Below, piece after piece: positions 51,601 through 63,844 of a stretch of 64,000 nt of DNA. Position numbers and translations under genes: made by a program. This DNA is from Megachile rotundata (Eukaryota > Arthropoda > Insecta > Hymenoptera > Megachilidae), in NCBI RefSeq assembly GCF_050947335.1, contig NW_027473352.1, positions 62,001 to 126,000 of the forward strand, given 5' to 3'. The notes under the pieces are model-generated. The model was given only the letters and a program-made list of their open reading frames with translations, made no database searches and had not been told where the DNA came from. Position 1 is the first letter of the stretch. Each line of letters begins with the position of its first letter.

Positions 51601-52045
51601 GATTGTGTGATTGTGATTGTGTGATTGTGATTGTGTGATTGTGATTGTGTGATTGTGATTGTGTGATTGTGATTGTGGAATTGTGATTGTGCGATTGTGA
51701 TTGTGCGATTGTGATTGTGCGATTGTGATTGTGCGATTGTGATTGTGCGATTGTGATTGTGCGATTGTGATTGTGCGATTGTGATTGTGCGATTGTGATT
51801 GTGCGATTGTGATTGTGCGATTGTGATTGTGCGATTGTGATTGTGCGATTGTGATTGTGCGATTGTGATTGTGCGATTGTGATTGTGCGATTGTGATTGT
51901 GCGATTGTGATTGTGTGATTGGGATTGTGTGACTGTGATTGTGTGATTGCGATTGTGTGATTGCGATTGTGTGATTGCGATTGTGTGATTGCGATTGTGT
52001 GATTGCGATTGTGTGATTGCGATTGTGTGATTGCGATTGTGTGAT
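51601..52045 (+). repeat. Canonical, GTGCG x16, GCGATT x7 cassette (copy B)
   Basis: GTGCG cytosines 51,692-51,902; GCGATT cytosines 51,950-52,034; the same flanking GGAATT, GATTGGG and GACTG units as copy A. Confidence 0.95.
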
Positions 52046-52830
52046 TGGGATTGTGTGATTGTGATTGTGTGATTGTGATTGTGTGATTGTGATTGTGTTA
52101 TCGTGATTTTGTGATAGTGACTGCGTGATTGTGATTGTGTGACTGTGTTATTGTGATTGTGTTATTGTGATTGTGTTATTGTGATTGTGTTATTGTGATT
52201 GTGTTATTGTGATTGTGTGATCGTGATTGTGTGATGGTGATTGTGTGATGGTGATTGTGTGATTGTGATTGTGTGATCGTGACTGTGTGATCGTGATTGT
52301 GTGATCGTGATTGTGTGATCGTGATTGTGTGACAGTGTTATTGTGATTGGATGATTCTGATTGTGTGATTGTGACTGTGTGATCGTGACTGTGTGATCGT
52401 GATTGTGCGATCGTGATTGTGGGATTGTGACTGTGTGATTGTGTGATCGTGACTGCGTGATCGTGATTGTGTGATCGTGATTGTGGGATTGTGACTGTGT
52501 GATTGTGTGATCGTGATTGATATTGTGTGATTGTGATTGTGTGATCGCGATTGTGTGACTGTGATTGTGTGGTCGTGATTTTGTGATCGTGATTGCGTGA
52601 TCGTGATTGCGTGATCGTGATAGCGTGATCGTGAATGTGTGATCGTGATTGTGTGATCGTGATTGTGTGACTGTGTTATTGTGATTGTGTGATTCTGATT
52701 GTGTGATTGTGATTCTGTGATCGTGACTGTGTGGTCGTGATTGTGGGATTGTGACTGTGTGATTGTGTGATCGTGACTGTGTGATCGTGATTGTGGGATT
52801 GTGACTGTGTGATTGTGTGATCGTGATTGA
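52046..52830 (+). repeat. Header, GTTATT x5 and mosaic module (copy B)
   Basis: Header at 52,096, GATTGGATGATTC near 52,347, then the same order of variants as copy A. Confidence 0.92.
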
Positions 52831-54045
52831 GATTGTGTGATTGTGATTGTGTGATTGTGATTGTGTGATTGTGATTGTGTGATTGTGATTGTGTGATTGT
52901 GATTGTGTGATTGTGATTGTGTGATTGTGATTGTGTGATTGTGATTGTGTGATTGTGATTGTGTGATTGTGATTGTGTGATTGTGATTGTGTGATTGTGA
53001 TTGTGTGATTGTGATTGTGTGATTGTGATTGTGTGATTGTGATTGTGTGATTGTGATTGTGTGATTGTGATTGTGTGATTGTGATTGTGTGATTGTGATT
53101 GTGTGATTGTGATTGTGTGATTGTGATTGTGTGATTGTGATTGTGTGATTGTGATTGTGTGATTGTGATTGTGTGATTGTGATTGTGTGATTGTGATTGT
53201 GTGATTGTGATTGTGTGATTGTGATTGTGTGATTGTGATTGTGTGATTGTGATTGTGTGATTGTGATTGTGTGATTGTGATTGTGTGATTGTGATTGTGT
53301 GATTGTGATTGTGTGATTGTGATTGTGTGATTGTGATTGTGTGATTGTGATTGTGTGATTGTGATTGTGTGATTGTGATTGTGTGATTGTGATTGTGTGA
53401 TTGTGATTGTGTGATTGTGATTGTGTGATTGTGATTGTGTGATTGTGATTGTGTGATTGTGATTGTGTGATTGTGATTGTGTGATTGTGATTGTGTGATT
53501 GTGATTGTGTGATTGTGATTGTGTGATTGTGATTGTGTGATTGTGATTGTGTGATTGTGATTGTGTGATTGTGATTGTGTGATTGTGATTGTGTGATTGT
53601 GATTGTGTGATTGTGATTGTGTGATTGTGATTGTGTGATTGTGATTGTGTGATTGTGATTGTGTGATTGTGATTGTGTGATTGTGATTGTGTGATTGTGA
53701 TTGTGTGATTGTGATTGTGTGATTGTGATTGTGTGATTGTGATTGTGTGATTGTGATTGTGTGATTGTGATTGTGTGATTGTGATTGTGTGATTGTGATT
53801 GTGTGATTGTGATTGTGTGATTGTGATTGTGTGATTGTGATTGTGTGATTGTGATTGTGTGATTGTGATTGTGTGATTGTGATTGTGTGATTGTGATTGT
53901 GTGATTGTGATTGTGTGATTGTGATTGTGTGATTGTGATTGTGTGATTGTGATTGTGTGATTGTGATTGTGTGATTGCGATTGTGTGATTGTGATTGTGT
54001 GATTGTGATTGTGTGATTGTGATTGTGTGATTGTGATTGTGTGAT
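52831..54045 (+). repeat. Canonical block, about 82 pure units plus tail
   Basis: Pure from 52,831 to 53,976, one GCGATT unit (cytosine 53,978), then about five canonical units. It is fifteen units longer than its copy A partner. Confidence 0.95.
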
Positions 54046-55621
54046 CGTGATTGTATCATCGTGATTGTGTGATCGTGATTGTGTGACAGTGTTATTGTGA
54101 TTGTATGATTCTGATTGTGTGATTGTGACTGTGTGATCGTGACTGTGTGATCGTGATTGTGTGATAGTGATTGTGTGATCGTGATTGTGTGATTGTGTTA
54201 TTGTCATTGTGTGATTCTGATTGTGTGATTGTGATTGTGTGATTGTGATTGTGTGATCGTGATTGTATCATCGTGATTGTGTGATCGTGATTGTGTGACA
54301 GTGTTATTGTGATTGTGTGATTCTGATTGTGTGATTGTGACTGTGTGATCGTGACTGTGTGATCGTGATTGTGTGATCGTGATTGTGGGATTGTGACTGT
54401 GTGATTGTGTGATCGTGACTGTGTGATCGTGATTGTGTGATCGTGATTGTGGGATTGTGACTGTGTGATTGTGTGATCGTGATTGAGATTGTGTGATTGT
54501 GATTGTGTGATCGCGATTGTGTGACTGTGATTGTGTGGTCGTGATTTTGTGATCGGGATTGCGTGATCGTGATTGTGTGACCGTGATTGTGTGATCGTGA
54601 TTGTGCGACTGTGTTATTGTGATTGTGTGATCCTGATTGTGTGATTGTGATTGTGTGATCGTGATTGTGTGATCGTGACTGTGTGATCGTAATTGTGTGA
54701 TGGTGTTTCTGTGGTCGTGATTGTGTGATCGTGATTTTGTGGTCGTGATTGTGTGATCGTGATTGTGTGATCGTGTTTGTGTGATCGTGATTGTGATTGT
54801 GACTGCGTGGTTGTGATTGTGTGACTGTGATTGTGTGATCGCGATTGTGTGATCGTGATTGTGTGATCGTGATTGTGTGATCGTGATAGTGTGACCGTGA
54901 TTGTGTGATCGTGATTGTGTGATCGTGATTGTGTGATAGTGATTGTGATTGTGTGACTGTGTGATTGTGATTGTGATTGTGTGACTGTGTGATTGTAATT
55001 TTGTGATTGTGATTGTGTGATTGTGATTGTGATTGTGTGGTCGTGATTGTGTGATCGTGATTGTGTGATTGTGATTGTGATTGAGCGACTGTGTGATTGT
55101 GATTTTGTGATTGTGATTTTGTGATTGTGATTGTGTGATTGTGATTGTGTGGTCGTGATTGTGTGATCTTGATTGTGTGATCGTGATTGTGTGATCGTGA
55201 TTGTGTGGTCGTGATTGTGTGATCGTGATTGTGTGATCGTGTTTGTGTGATCGTGATTGTGATTGTGACTGCGTGATTGTGATTGTCTGACTGTGATTGT
55301 GTGATCGTGATTGTGTGATCGTGATTGAGTGATCGCGATTGTGTGATTGTAATTGTGTGATTGTGATTGAGTGATTGTGATTGTGTGATTGTGCGATCGT
55401 GATTGTGCGATCGCGATTGTGCGTTTGTGATTGTGTGGTCGTGATTTTGTGATCGTGATTGCGTGATCGTGATTGTGTGATTGTGTTATTGTGATTGTGT
55501 TATTGTGATTGTGTGATCGTGATTATGTGATGGTGATTGTGTGATTGTGACTGTGTGATCGTGACTGTGTGATCGTGATTGTATCATCGTGATTGTGTGA
55601 TCGTGATTGTGTGACAGTGTT
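54046..55621 (+). repeat. Mosaic region of copy B
   Basis: GATTGTATGATTC near 54,104, GATCGGGATTGCG at 54,553, GCGATCGC at 55,407. It matches 46,191-47,768 at constant offset 7854. Confidence 0.92.
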
Positions 55622-58600
55622 ATTGTGATTGTGTGATTGTGATTGTGTGATTGTGATTGTGTGATTGTGATTGTGTGATTGTGATTGTGTGATTGTGATT
55701 GTGTGATTGTGATTGTGTGATTGTGATTGTGTGATTGTGATTGTGTGATTGTGATTGTGTGATTGTGATTGTGTGATTGTGATTGTGTGATTGTGATTGT
55801 GTGATTGTGATTGTGTGATTGTGATTGTGTGATTGTGATTGTGTGATTGTGATTGTGTGATTGTGATTGTGTGATTGTGATTGTGTGATTGTGATTGTGT
55901 GATTGTGATTGTGTGATTGTGATTGTGTGATTGTGATTGTGTGATTGTGATTGTGTGATTGTGATTGTGTGATTGTGATTGTGTGATTGTGATTGTGTGA
56001 TTGTGATTGTGTGATTGTGATTGTGTGATTGTGATTGTGTGATTGTGATTGTGTGATTGTGATTGTGTGATTGTGATTGTGTGATTGTGATTGTGTGATT
56101 GTGATTGTGTGATTGTGATTGTGTGATTGTGATTGTGTGATTGTGATTGTGTGATTGTGATTGTGTGATTGTGATTGTGTGATTGTGATTGTGTGATTGT
56201 GATTGTGTGATTGTGATTGTGTGATTGTGATTGTGTGATTGTGATTGTGTGATTGTGATTGTGTGATTGTGATTGTGTGATTGTGATTGTGTGATTGTGA
56301 TTGTGTGATTGTGATTGTGTGATTGTGATTGTGTGATTGTGATTGTGTGATTGTGATTGTGTGATTGTGATTGTGTGATTGTGATTGTGTGATTGTGATT
56401 GTGTGATTGTGATTGTGTGATTGTGATTGTGTGATTGTGATTGTGTGATTGTGATTGTGTGATTGTGATTGTGTGATTGTGATTGTGTGATTGTGATTGT
56501 GTGATTGTGATTGTGTGATTGTGATTGTGTGATTGTGATTGTGTGATTGTGATTGTGTGATTGTGATTGTGTGATTGTGATTGTGTGATTGTGATTGTGT
56601 GATTGTGATTGTGTGATTGTGATTGTGTGATTGTGATTGTGTGATTGTGATTGTGTGATTGTGATTGTGTGATTGTGATTGTGTGATTGTGATTGTGTGA
56701 TTGTGATTGTGTGATTGTGATTGTGTGATTGTGATTGTGTGATTGTGATTGTGTGATTGTGATTGTGTGATTGTGATTGTGTGATTGTGATTGTGTGATT
56801 GTGATTGTGTGATTGTGATTGTGTGATTGTGATTGTGTGATTGTGATTGTGTGATTGTGATTGTGTGATTGTGATTGTGTGATTGTGATTGTGTGATTGT
56901 GATTGTGTGATTGTGATTGTGTGATTGTGATTGTGTGATTGTGATTGTGTGATTGTGATTGTGTGATTGTGATTGTGTGATTGTGATTGTGTGATTGTGA
57001 TTGTGTGATTGTGATTGTGTGATTGTGATTGTGTGATTGTGATTGTGTGATTGTGATTGTGTGATTGTGATTGTGTGATTGTGATTGTGTGATTGTGATT
57101 GTGTGATTGTGATTGTGTGATTGTGATTGTGTGATTGTGATTGTGTGATTGTGATTGTGTGATTGTGATTGTGTGATTGTGATTGTGTGATTGTGATTGT
57201 GTGATTGTGATTGTGTGATTGTGATTGTGTGATTGTGATTGTGTGATTGTGATTGTGTGATTGTGATTGTGTGATTGTGATTGTGTGATTGTGATTGTGT
57301 GATTGTGATTGTGTGATTGTGATTGTGTGATTGTGATTGTGTGATTGTGATTGTGTGATTGTGATTGTGTGATTGTGATTGTGTGATTGTGATTGTGTGA
57401 TTGTGATTGTGTGATTGTGATTGTGTGATTGTGATTGTGTGATTGTGATTGTGTGATTGTGATTGTGTGATTGTGATTGTGTGATTGTGATTGTGTGATT
57501 GTGATTGTGTGATTGTGATTGTGTGATTGTGATTGTGTGATTGTGATTGTGTGATTGTGATTGTGTGATTGTGATTGTGTGATTGTGATTGTGTGATTGT
57601 GATTGTGTGATTGTGATTGTGTGATTGTGATTGTGTGATTGTGATTGTGTGATTGTGATTGTGTGATTGTGATTGTGTGATTGTGATTGTGTGATTGTGA
57701 TTGTGTGATTGTGATTGTGTGATTGTGATTGTGTGATTGTGATTGTGTGATTGTGATTGTGTGATTGTGATTGTGTGATTGTGATTGTGTGATTGTGATT
57801 GTGTGATTGTGATTGTGTGATTGTGATTGTGTGATTGTGATTGTGTGATTGTGATTGTGTGATTGTGATTGTGTGATTGTGATTGTGTGATTGTGATTGT
57901 GTGATTGTGATTGTGTGATTGTGATTGTGTGATTGTGATTGTGTGATTGTGATTGTGTGATTGTGATTGTGTGATTGTGATTGTGTGATTGTGATTGTGT
58001 GATTGTGATTGTGTGATTGTGATTGTGTGATTGTGATTGTGTGATTGTGATTGTGTGATTGTGATTGTGTGATTGTGATTGTGTGATTGTGATTGTGTGA
58101 TTGTGATTGTGTGATTGTGATTGTGTGATTGTGATTGTGTGATTGTGATTGTGTGATTGTGATTGTGTGATTGTGATTGTGTGATTGTGATTGTGTGATT
58201 GTGATTGTGTGATTGTGATTGTGTGATTGTGATTGTGTGATTGTGATTGTGTGATTGTGATTGTGTGATTGTGATTGTGTGATTGTGATTGTGTGATTGT
58301 GATTGTGTGATTGTGATTGTGTGATTGTGATTGTGTGATTGTGATTGTGTGATTGTGATTGTGTGATTGTGATTGTGTGATTGTGATTGTGTGATTGTGA
58401 TTGTGTGATTGTGATTGTGTGATTGTGATTGTGTGATTGTGATTGTGTGATTGTGATTGTGTGATTGTGATTGTGTGATTGTGATTGTGTGATTGTGATT
58501 GTGTGATTGTGATTGTGTGATTGTGATTGTGTGATTGTGATTGTGTGATTGTGATTGTGTGATTGTGATTGTGTGATTGTGATTGTGTGATTGTGATTGT

Positions 58601-59851
58601 GTGATTGTGATTGTGTGATTGTGATTGTGTGATTGTGATTGTGTGATTGTGATTGTGTGATTGTGATTGTGTGATTGTGATTGTGTGATTGTGATTGTGT
58701 GATTGTGATTGTGTGATTGTGATTGTGTGATTGTGATTGTGTGATTGTGATTGTGTGATTGTGATTGTGTGATTGTGATTGTGTGATTGTGATTGTGTGA
58801 TTGTGATTGTGTGATTGTGATTGTGTGATTGTGATTGTGTGATTGTGATTGTGTGATTGTGATTGTGTGATTGTGATTGTGTGATTGTGATTGTGTGATT
58901 GTGATTGTGTGATTGTGATTGTGTGATTGTGATTGTGTGATTGTGATTGTGTGATTGTGATTGTGTGATTGTGATTGTGTGATTGTGATTGTGTGATTGT
59001 GATTGTGTGATTGTGATTGTGTGATTGTGATTGTGTGATTGTGATTGTGTGATTGTGATTGTGTGATTGTGATTGTGTGATTGTGATTGTGTGATTGTGA
59101 TTGTGTGATTGTGATTGTGTGATTGTGATTGTGTGATTGTGATTGTGTGATTGTGATTGTGTGATTGTGATTGTGTGATTGTGATTGTGTGATTGTGATT
59201 GTGTGATTGTGATTGTGTGATTGTGATTGTGTGATTGTGATTGTGTGATTGTGATTGTGTGATTGTGATTGTGTGATTGTGATTGTGTGATTGTGATTGT
59301 GTGATTGTGATTGTGTGATTGTGATTGTGTGATTGTGATTGTGTGATTGTGATTGTGTGATTGTGATTGTGTGATTGTGATTGTGTGATTGTGATTGTGT
59401 GATTGTGATTGTGTGATTGTGATTGTGTGATTGTGATTGTGTGATTGTGATTGTGTGATTGTGATTGTGTGATTGTGATTGTGTGATTGTGATTGTGTGA
59501 TTGTGATTGTGTGATTGTGATTGTGTGATTGTGATTGTGTGATTGTGATTGTGTGATTGTGATTGTGTGATTGTGATTGTGTGATTGTGATTGTGTGATT
59601 GTGATTGTGTGATTGTGATTGTGTGATTGTGATTGTGTGATTGTGATTGTGTGATTGTGATTGTGTGATTGTGATTGTGTGATTGTGATTGTGTGATTGT
59701 GATTGTGTGATTGTGATTGTGTGATTGTGATTGTGTGATTGTGATTGTGTGATTGTGATTGTGTGATTGTGATTGTGTGATTGTGATTGTGTGATTGTGA
59801 TTGTGTGATTGTGATTGTGTGATTGTGATTGTGTGATTGTGATTGTGTGAT
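55622..59851 (+). repeat. Very long canonical block, about 302 units
   Basis: 4.23 kb of GTGTGATTGTGATT with no substitution, indel or phase slip detected by eye. The 14-bp phase at 55,681 is still held at 59,461, exactly 270 units later. It is about 179 units longer than the matching block of copy A and is the most homogeneous stretch in the window. Confidence 0.96.
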
Positions 59852-60955
59852 CGTGATTGTGTGATTGTGATTGTGTTATCGTGATTTTGTGATAGTGACT
59901 GCGTGATTGTGATTGTGTGACTGTGTTATTGTGATTGTGTTATTGTGATTGTGTTATTGTGATTGTGTTATTGTGATTGTGTTATTGTGATTGTGTGATC
60001 GTGATTGTGTGATGGTGATTGTGTGATGGTGATTGTGTGATTGTGATTGTGTGATCGTGACTGTGTGATCGTGATTGTGTGATCGTGATTGTGTGATCGT
60101 GATTGTGTGACAGTGTTATTGTGATTTGATGATTCTGATTGTGTGATTGTGACTGTGTGATCGTGACTGTGTGATCGTGATTGTGCGATCGTGATTGTGG
60201 GATTGTGACTGTGTGATTGTGTGATCGTGACTGCGTGATCGTGATTGTGTGATCGTGATTGTGGGATTGTGACTGTGTGATTGTGTGATCGTGATTGATA
60301 TTGTGTGATTGTGATTGTGTGATCGCGATTGTGTGACTGTGATTGTGTGATCGTGATTTTGTGATCGTGATTGCGTGATCGTGATTGCGTGATCGTGATT
60401 GCGTGATCGTGATTGTGTGGTCGTGATTGTGTGATCGTGATTGTGCGACTGTGTTATTGTGATTGTGTGATTCTGATTGTGTGATTGTGATTGTGTGATC
60501 GTGAGTGTGTGATCGTGATTGTGTGATCGTGATTGTGGGATTGTGACTGTGTGATTGTGTGATCGTGACTGTGTGATCGTGATTGTGTGATCGTGATTGT
60601 GGGATTGTGACTGTGTGATTGTGTGATCGTGATTGAGATTGTGTGATTGTGATTGTGTGATGGTGATTGTGTGATTGTGATTGTGTGGTCGTGATTTTGT
60701 GATCGTGATTGCGTGATCGTGATTGCGTGATCGTGATAGCGTGATCGTGAATGTGTGATCGTGATTGTGTGATCGTGATTGTGTGACTGTGTTATTGTGA
60801 TTGTGTGATTCTGATTGTGTGATTGTGATTCTGTGATCGTGACTGTGTGGTCGTGATTGTGGGATTGTGACTGTGTGATTGTGTGATCGTGACTGTGTGA
60901 TCGTGATTGTGGGATTGTGACTGTGTGATTGTGTGATCGTGATTGAGATTGTGTG
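59852..60955 (+). repeat. Header, GTTATT x5 and mosaic modules, TTTGATG subfamily
   Basis: Header at 59,872, GATTTGATGATTC near 60,122, GATTGATATTG near 60,294, GATAGCGTG near 60,735, GATTGAGATTG before the canonical units. Confidence 0.9.
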
Positions 60956-61355
60956 ATTGTGATTGTGTGATTGTGATTGTGTGATTGTGATTGTGTGATT
61001 GTGATTGTGTGATTGTGATTGTGTGATTGTGATTGTGTGATTGTGATTGTGTGATTGTGATTGTGTGATTGTGATTGTGTGATTGTGATTGTGTGATTGT
61101 GATTGTGTGATTGTGATTGTGTGATTGTGATTGTGTGATTGTGATTGTGTGATTGTGATTGTGTGATTGTGATTGTGTGATTGTGATTGTGTGATTGTGA
61201 TTGTGTGATTGTGATTGTGTGATTGTGATTGTGTGATTGTGATTGTGTGATTGTGATTGTGTGATTGTGATTGTGTGATTGTGATTGTGTGATTGTGATT
61301 GTGTGATTGTGATTGTGTGATTGTGATTGTGTGATTGTGATTGTGTGATTGTGAT
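60956..61355 (+). repeat. Canonical block, about 28 units
   Basis: Uninterrupted canonical units ending in GATTCTG. The copy at 62.55 kb is about 26 units. Confidence 0.94.
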
Positions 61356-62543
61356 TCTGTGATCGTGATTGTGTGATCGTGATTGTGAATGTGTGATTGT
61401 GATTGTGATTGTGTGAATGTGTGATTGTGATTGTGTGATCGTGATTGTGTGATTGTGATTGTGTGATTGTGATTGTGTGATTGTGATTGTGCGACTGTGT
61501 GATTGTGATTTTGTGATTGTGATTGTGTGATTGTGGTTGTGTGGTCGTGATTGTGTGATCTTGATTGTGCGATCGTGATTGTGTGATCGTGATTGTGTGA
61601 TTGTGTTATTGTGATTGCGTTATTGTGATTGTGTGATCGTGATTGTGTGATGGTGATTGTGTGATGGTGATTGTGTGATGGTGATTGTGTGATTGTGATT
61701 GTGTGATCGTGACTGTGTGATCGTGATTGTGTCATCGTGATTGTGTGATCGTGATTGTGATTGTGCGACTGTGTGATTGTGATTTTGTGATTGTGATTGT
61801 GTGGTTGTGATTGTGTGGTCGTGATTGTGTGACTGTGATTGTGTGATCGTGATTGTGTGATCGTGATTGTGTGACCGTGATTGTGTGATCGTGATTGAGT
61901 GATCGCGATTGTGTGATTGTAATTGTGTGATCGTGATTTTGCGATCGTGATTGTGGGATTGTGACTGTGTGATTGTGTGATCGTGACTGCGTGATCGTGA
62001 TTGTGTGATCGTGATTGTGGGATTGTGACTGTGTGATTGTGTGATCGTGATTGATATTGTGTGATTGTGATTGTGTGATCGCGATTGTGTGACTGTGATT
62101 GTGTGGTCGTGATTTTGTGATCGTGATTGCGTGATCGTGATTGCGTGATCGTGATTGCGTGATCGTGATTGTGTGATCGTGATTGTGTGATCGTGATTGT
62201 GGGATTGTGACTGTGTGATTGTGTGATCGTGATTGAGATTGTGTGATTGTGATTGTGTGATGGTGATTGTGTGATTGTGATTGTGTGGTCGTGATTTTGT
62301 GATCGTGATTGCGTGATCGTGATTGCGTGATCGTGATAGCGTGATCGTGAATGTGTGATCGTGATTGTGTGATCGTGATTGTGTGACTGTGTTATTGTGA
62401 TTGTGTGATTCTGATTGTGTGATTGTGATTCTGTGATCGTGACTGTGTGGTCGTGATTGTGGGATTGTGACTGTGTGATTGTGTGATCGTGACTGTGTGA
62501 TCGTGATTGTGGGATTGTGACTGTGTGATTGTGTGATCGTGAT
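61356..62543 (+). repeat. Mosaic region, part of 1558-bp tandem repeat
   Basis: Paired GTGAATGTG element near 61,386, GATCTTG near 61,559, the rare GATTTTGCGATCG variant near 61,936 and GATAGCGTG near 62,335. The segment recurs at offset 1558 from about 62.9 kb. Confidence 0.9.
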
Positions 62544-62912
62544 TGAGATTGTGTGATTGTGATTGTGTGATTGTGATTGTGTGATTGTGATTGTGTGATT
62601 GTGATTGTGTGATTGTGATTGTGTGATTGTGATTGTGTGATTGTGATTGTGTGATTGTGATTGTGTGATTGTGATTGTGTGATTGTGATTGTGTGATTGT
62701 GATTGTGTGATTGTGATTGTGTGATTGTGATTGTGTGATTGTGATTGTGTGATTGTGATTGTGTGATTGTGATTGTGTGATTGTGATTGTGTGATTGTGA
62801 TTGTGTGATTGTGATTGTGTGATTGTGATTGTGTGATTGTGATTGTGTGATTGTGATTGTGTGATTGTGATTGTGTGATTGTGATTGTGTGATTGTGATT
62901 GTGTGATTGTGA
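62544..62912 (+). repeat. Canonical block, about 26 units
   Basis: Uninterrupted canonical units between GATTGAGATTG and GATTCTG. Confidence 0.94.
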
Positions 62913-63844
62913 TTCTGTGATCGTGATTGTGTGATCGTGATTGTGAATGTGTGATTGTGATTGTGATTGTGTGAATGTGTGATTGTGATTGTGTGATCGT
63001 GATTGTGTGATTGTGATTGTGTGATTGTGATTGTGTGATTGTGATTGTGCGACTGTGTGATTGTGATTTTGTGATTGTGATTGTGTGATTGTGGTTGTGT
63101 GGTCGTGATTGTGTGATCTTGATTGTGCGATCGTGATTGTGTGATCGTGATTGTGTGATTGTGTTATTGTGATTGCGTTATTGTGATTGTGTGATCGTGA
63201 TTGTGTGATGGTGATTGTGTGATGGTGATTGTGTGATGGTGATTGTGTGATTGTGATTGTGTGATCGTGACTGTGTGATCGTGATTGTGTCATCGTGATT
63301 GTGTGATCGTGATTGTGATTGTGCGACTGTGTGATTGTGATTTTGTGATTGTGATTGTGTGGTTGTGATTGTGTGGTCGTGATTGTGTGACTGTGATTGT
63401 GTGATCGTGATTGTGTGATCGTGATTGTGTGACCGTGATTGTGTGATCGTGATTGAGTGATCGCGATTGTGTGATTGTAATTGTGTGATCGTGATTTTGC
63501 GATCGTGATTGTGGGATTGTGACTGTGTGATTGTGTGATCGTGACTGCGTGATCGTGATTGTGTGATCGTGATTGTGGGATTGTGACTGTGTGATTGTGT
63601 GATCGTGATTGATATTGTGTGATTGTGATTGTGTGATCGCGATTGTGTGACTGTGATTGTGTGGTCGTGATTGTGTGACTGTGATTGTGTTATTGTGATT
63701 GTGTGATCGTGATTATGTGATGGTGATTGTGTGATTGTGATTGTGTGATCGTGACTGTGTGATCGTGATTGTATCATCGTGATTGTGTGATCGTGATTGT
63801 GTGACAGTGTTATTGTGATTGTGTGATTGTGATTGTGTGATTGT
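62913..63844 (+). repeat. Mosaic region, second 1558-bp copy and recombinant end
   Basis: It matches 61,356 onward at offset 1558, including GATTTTGCGATCG near 63,494. At about 63,668 it switches from the expected GATTTTG continuation to the GACTG-GTTATT-GTATCATCG-GACAG segment seen at 35.46-35.59 kb. Confidence 0.9.

Noticed and set aside
55622..59851. Assembly artefact from repeated consensus
   Set aside because: Not fully excluded. The block keeps exact phase and is flanked by ordinary modules, and other pure blocks of different lengths exist, so a real expansion is the simpler reading. Spanning reads would decide it.
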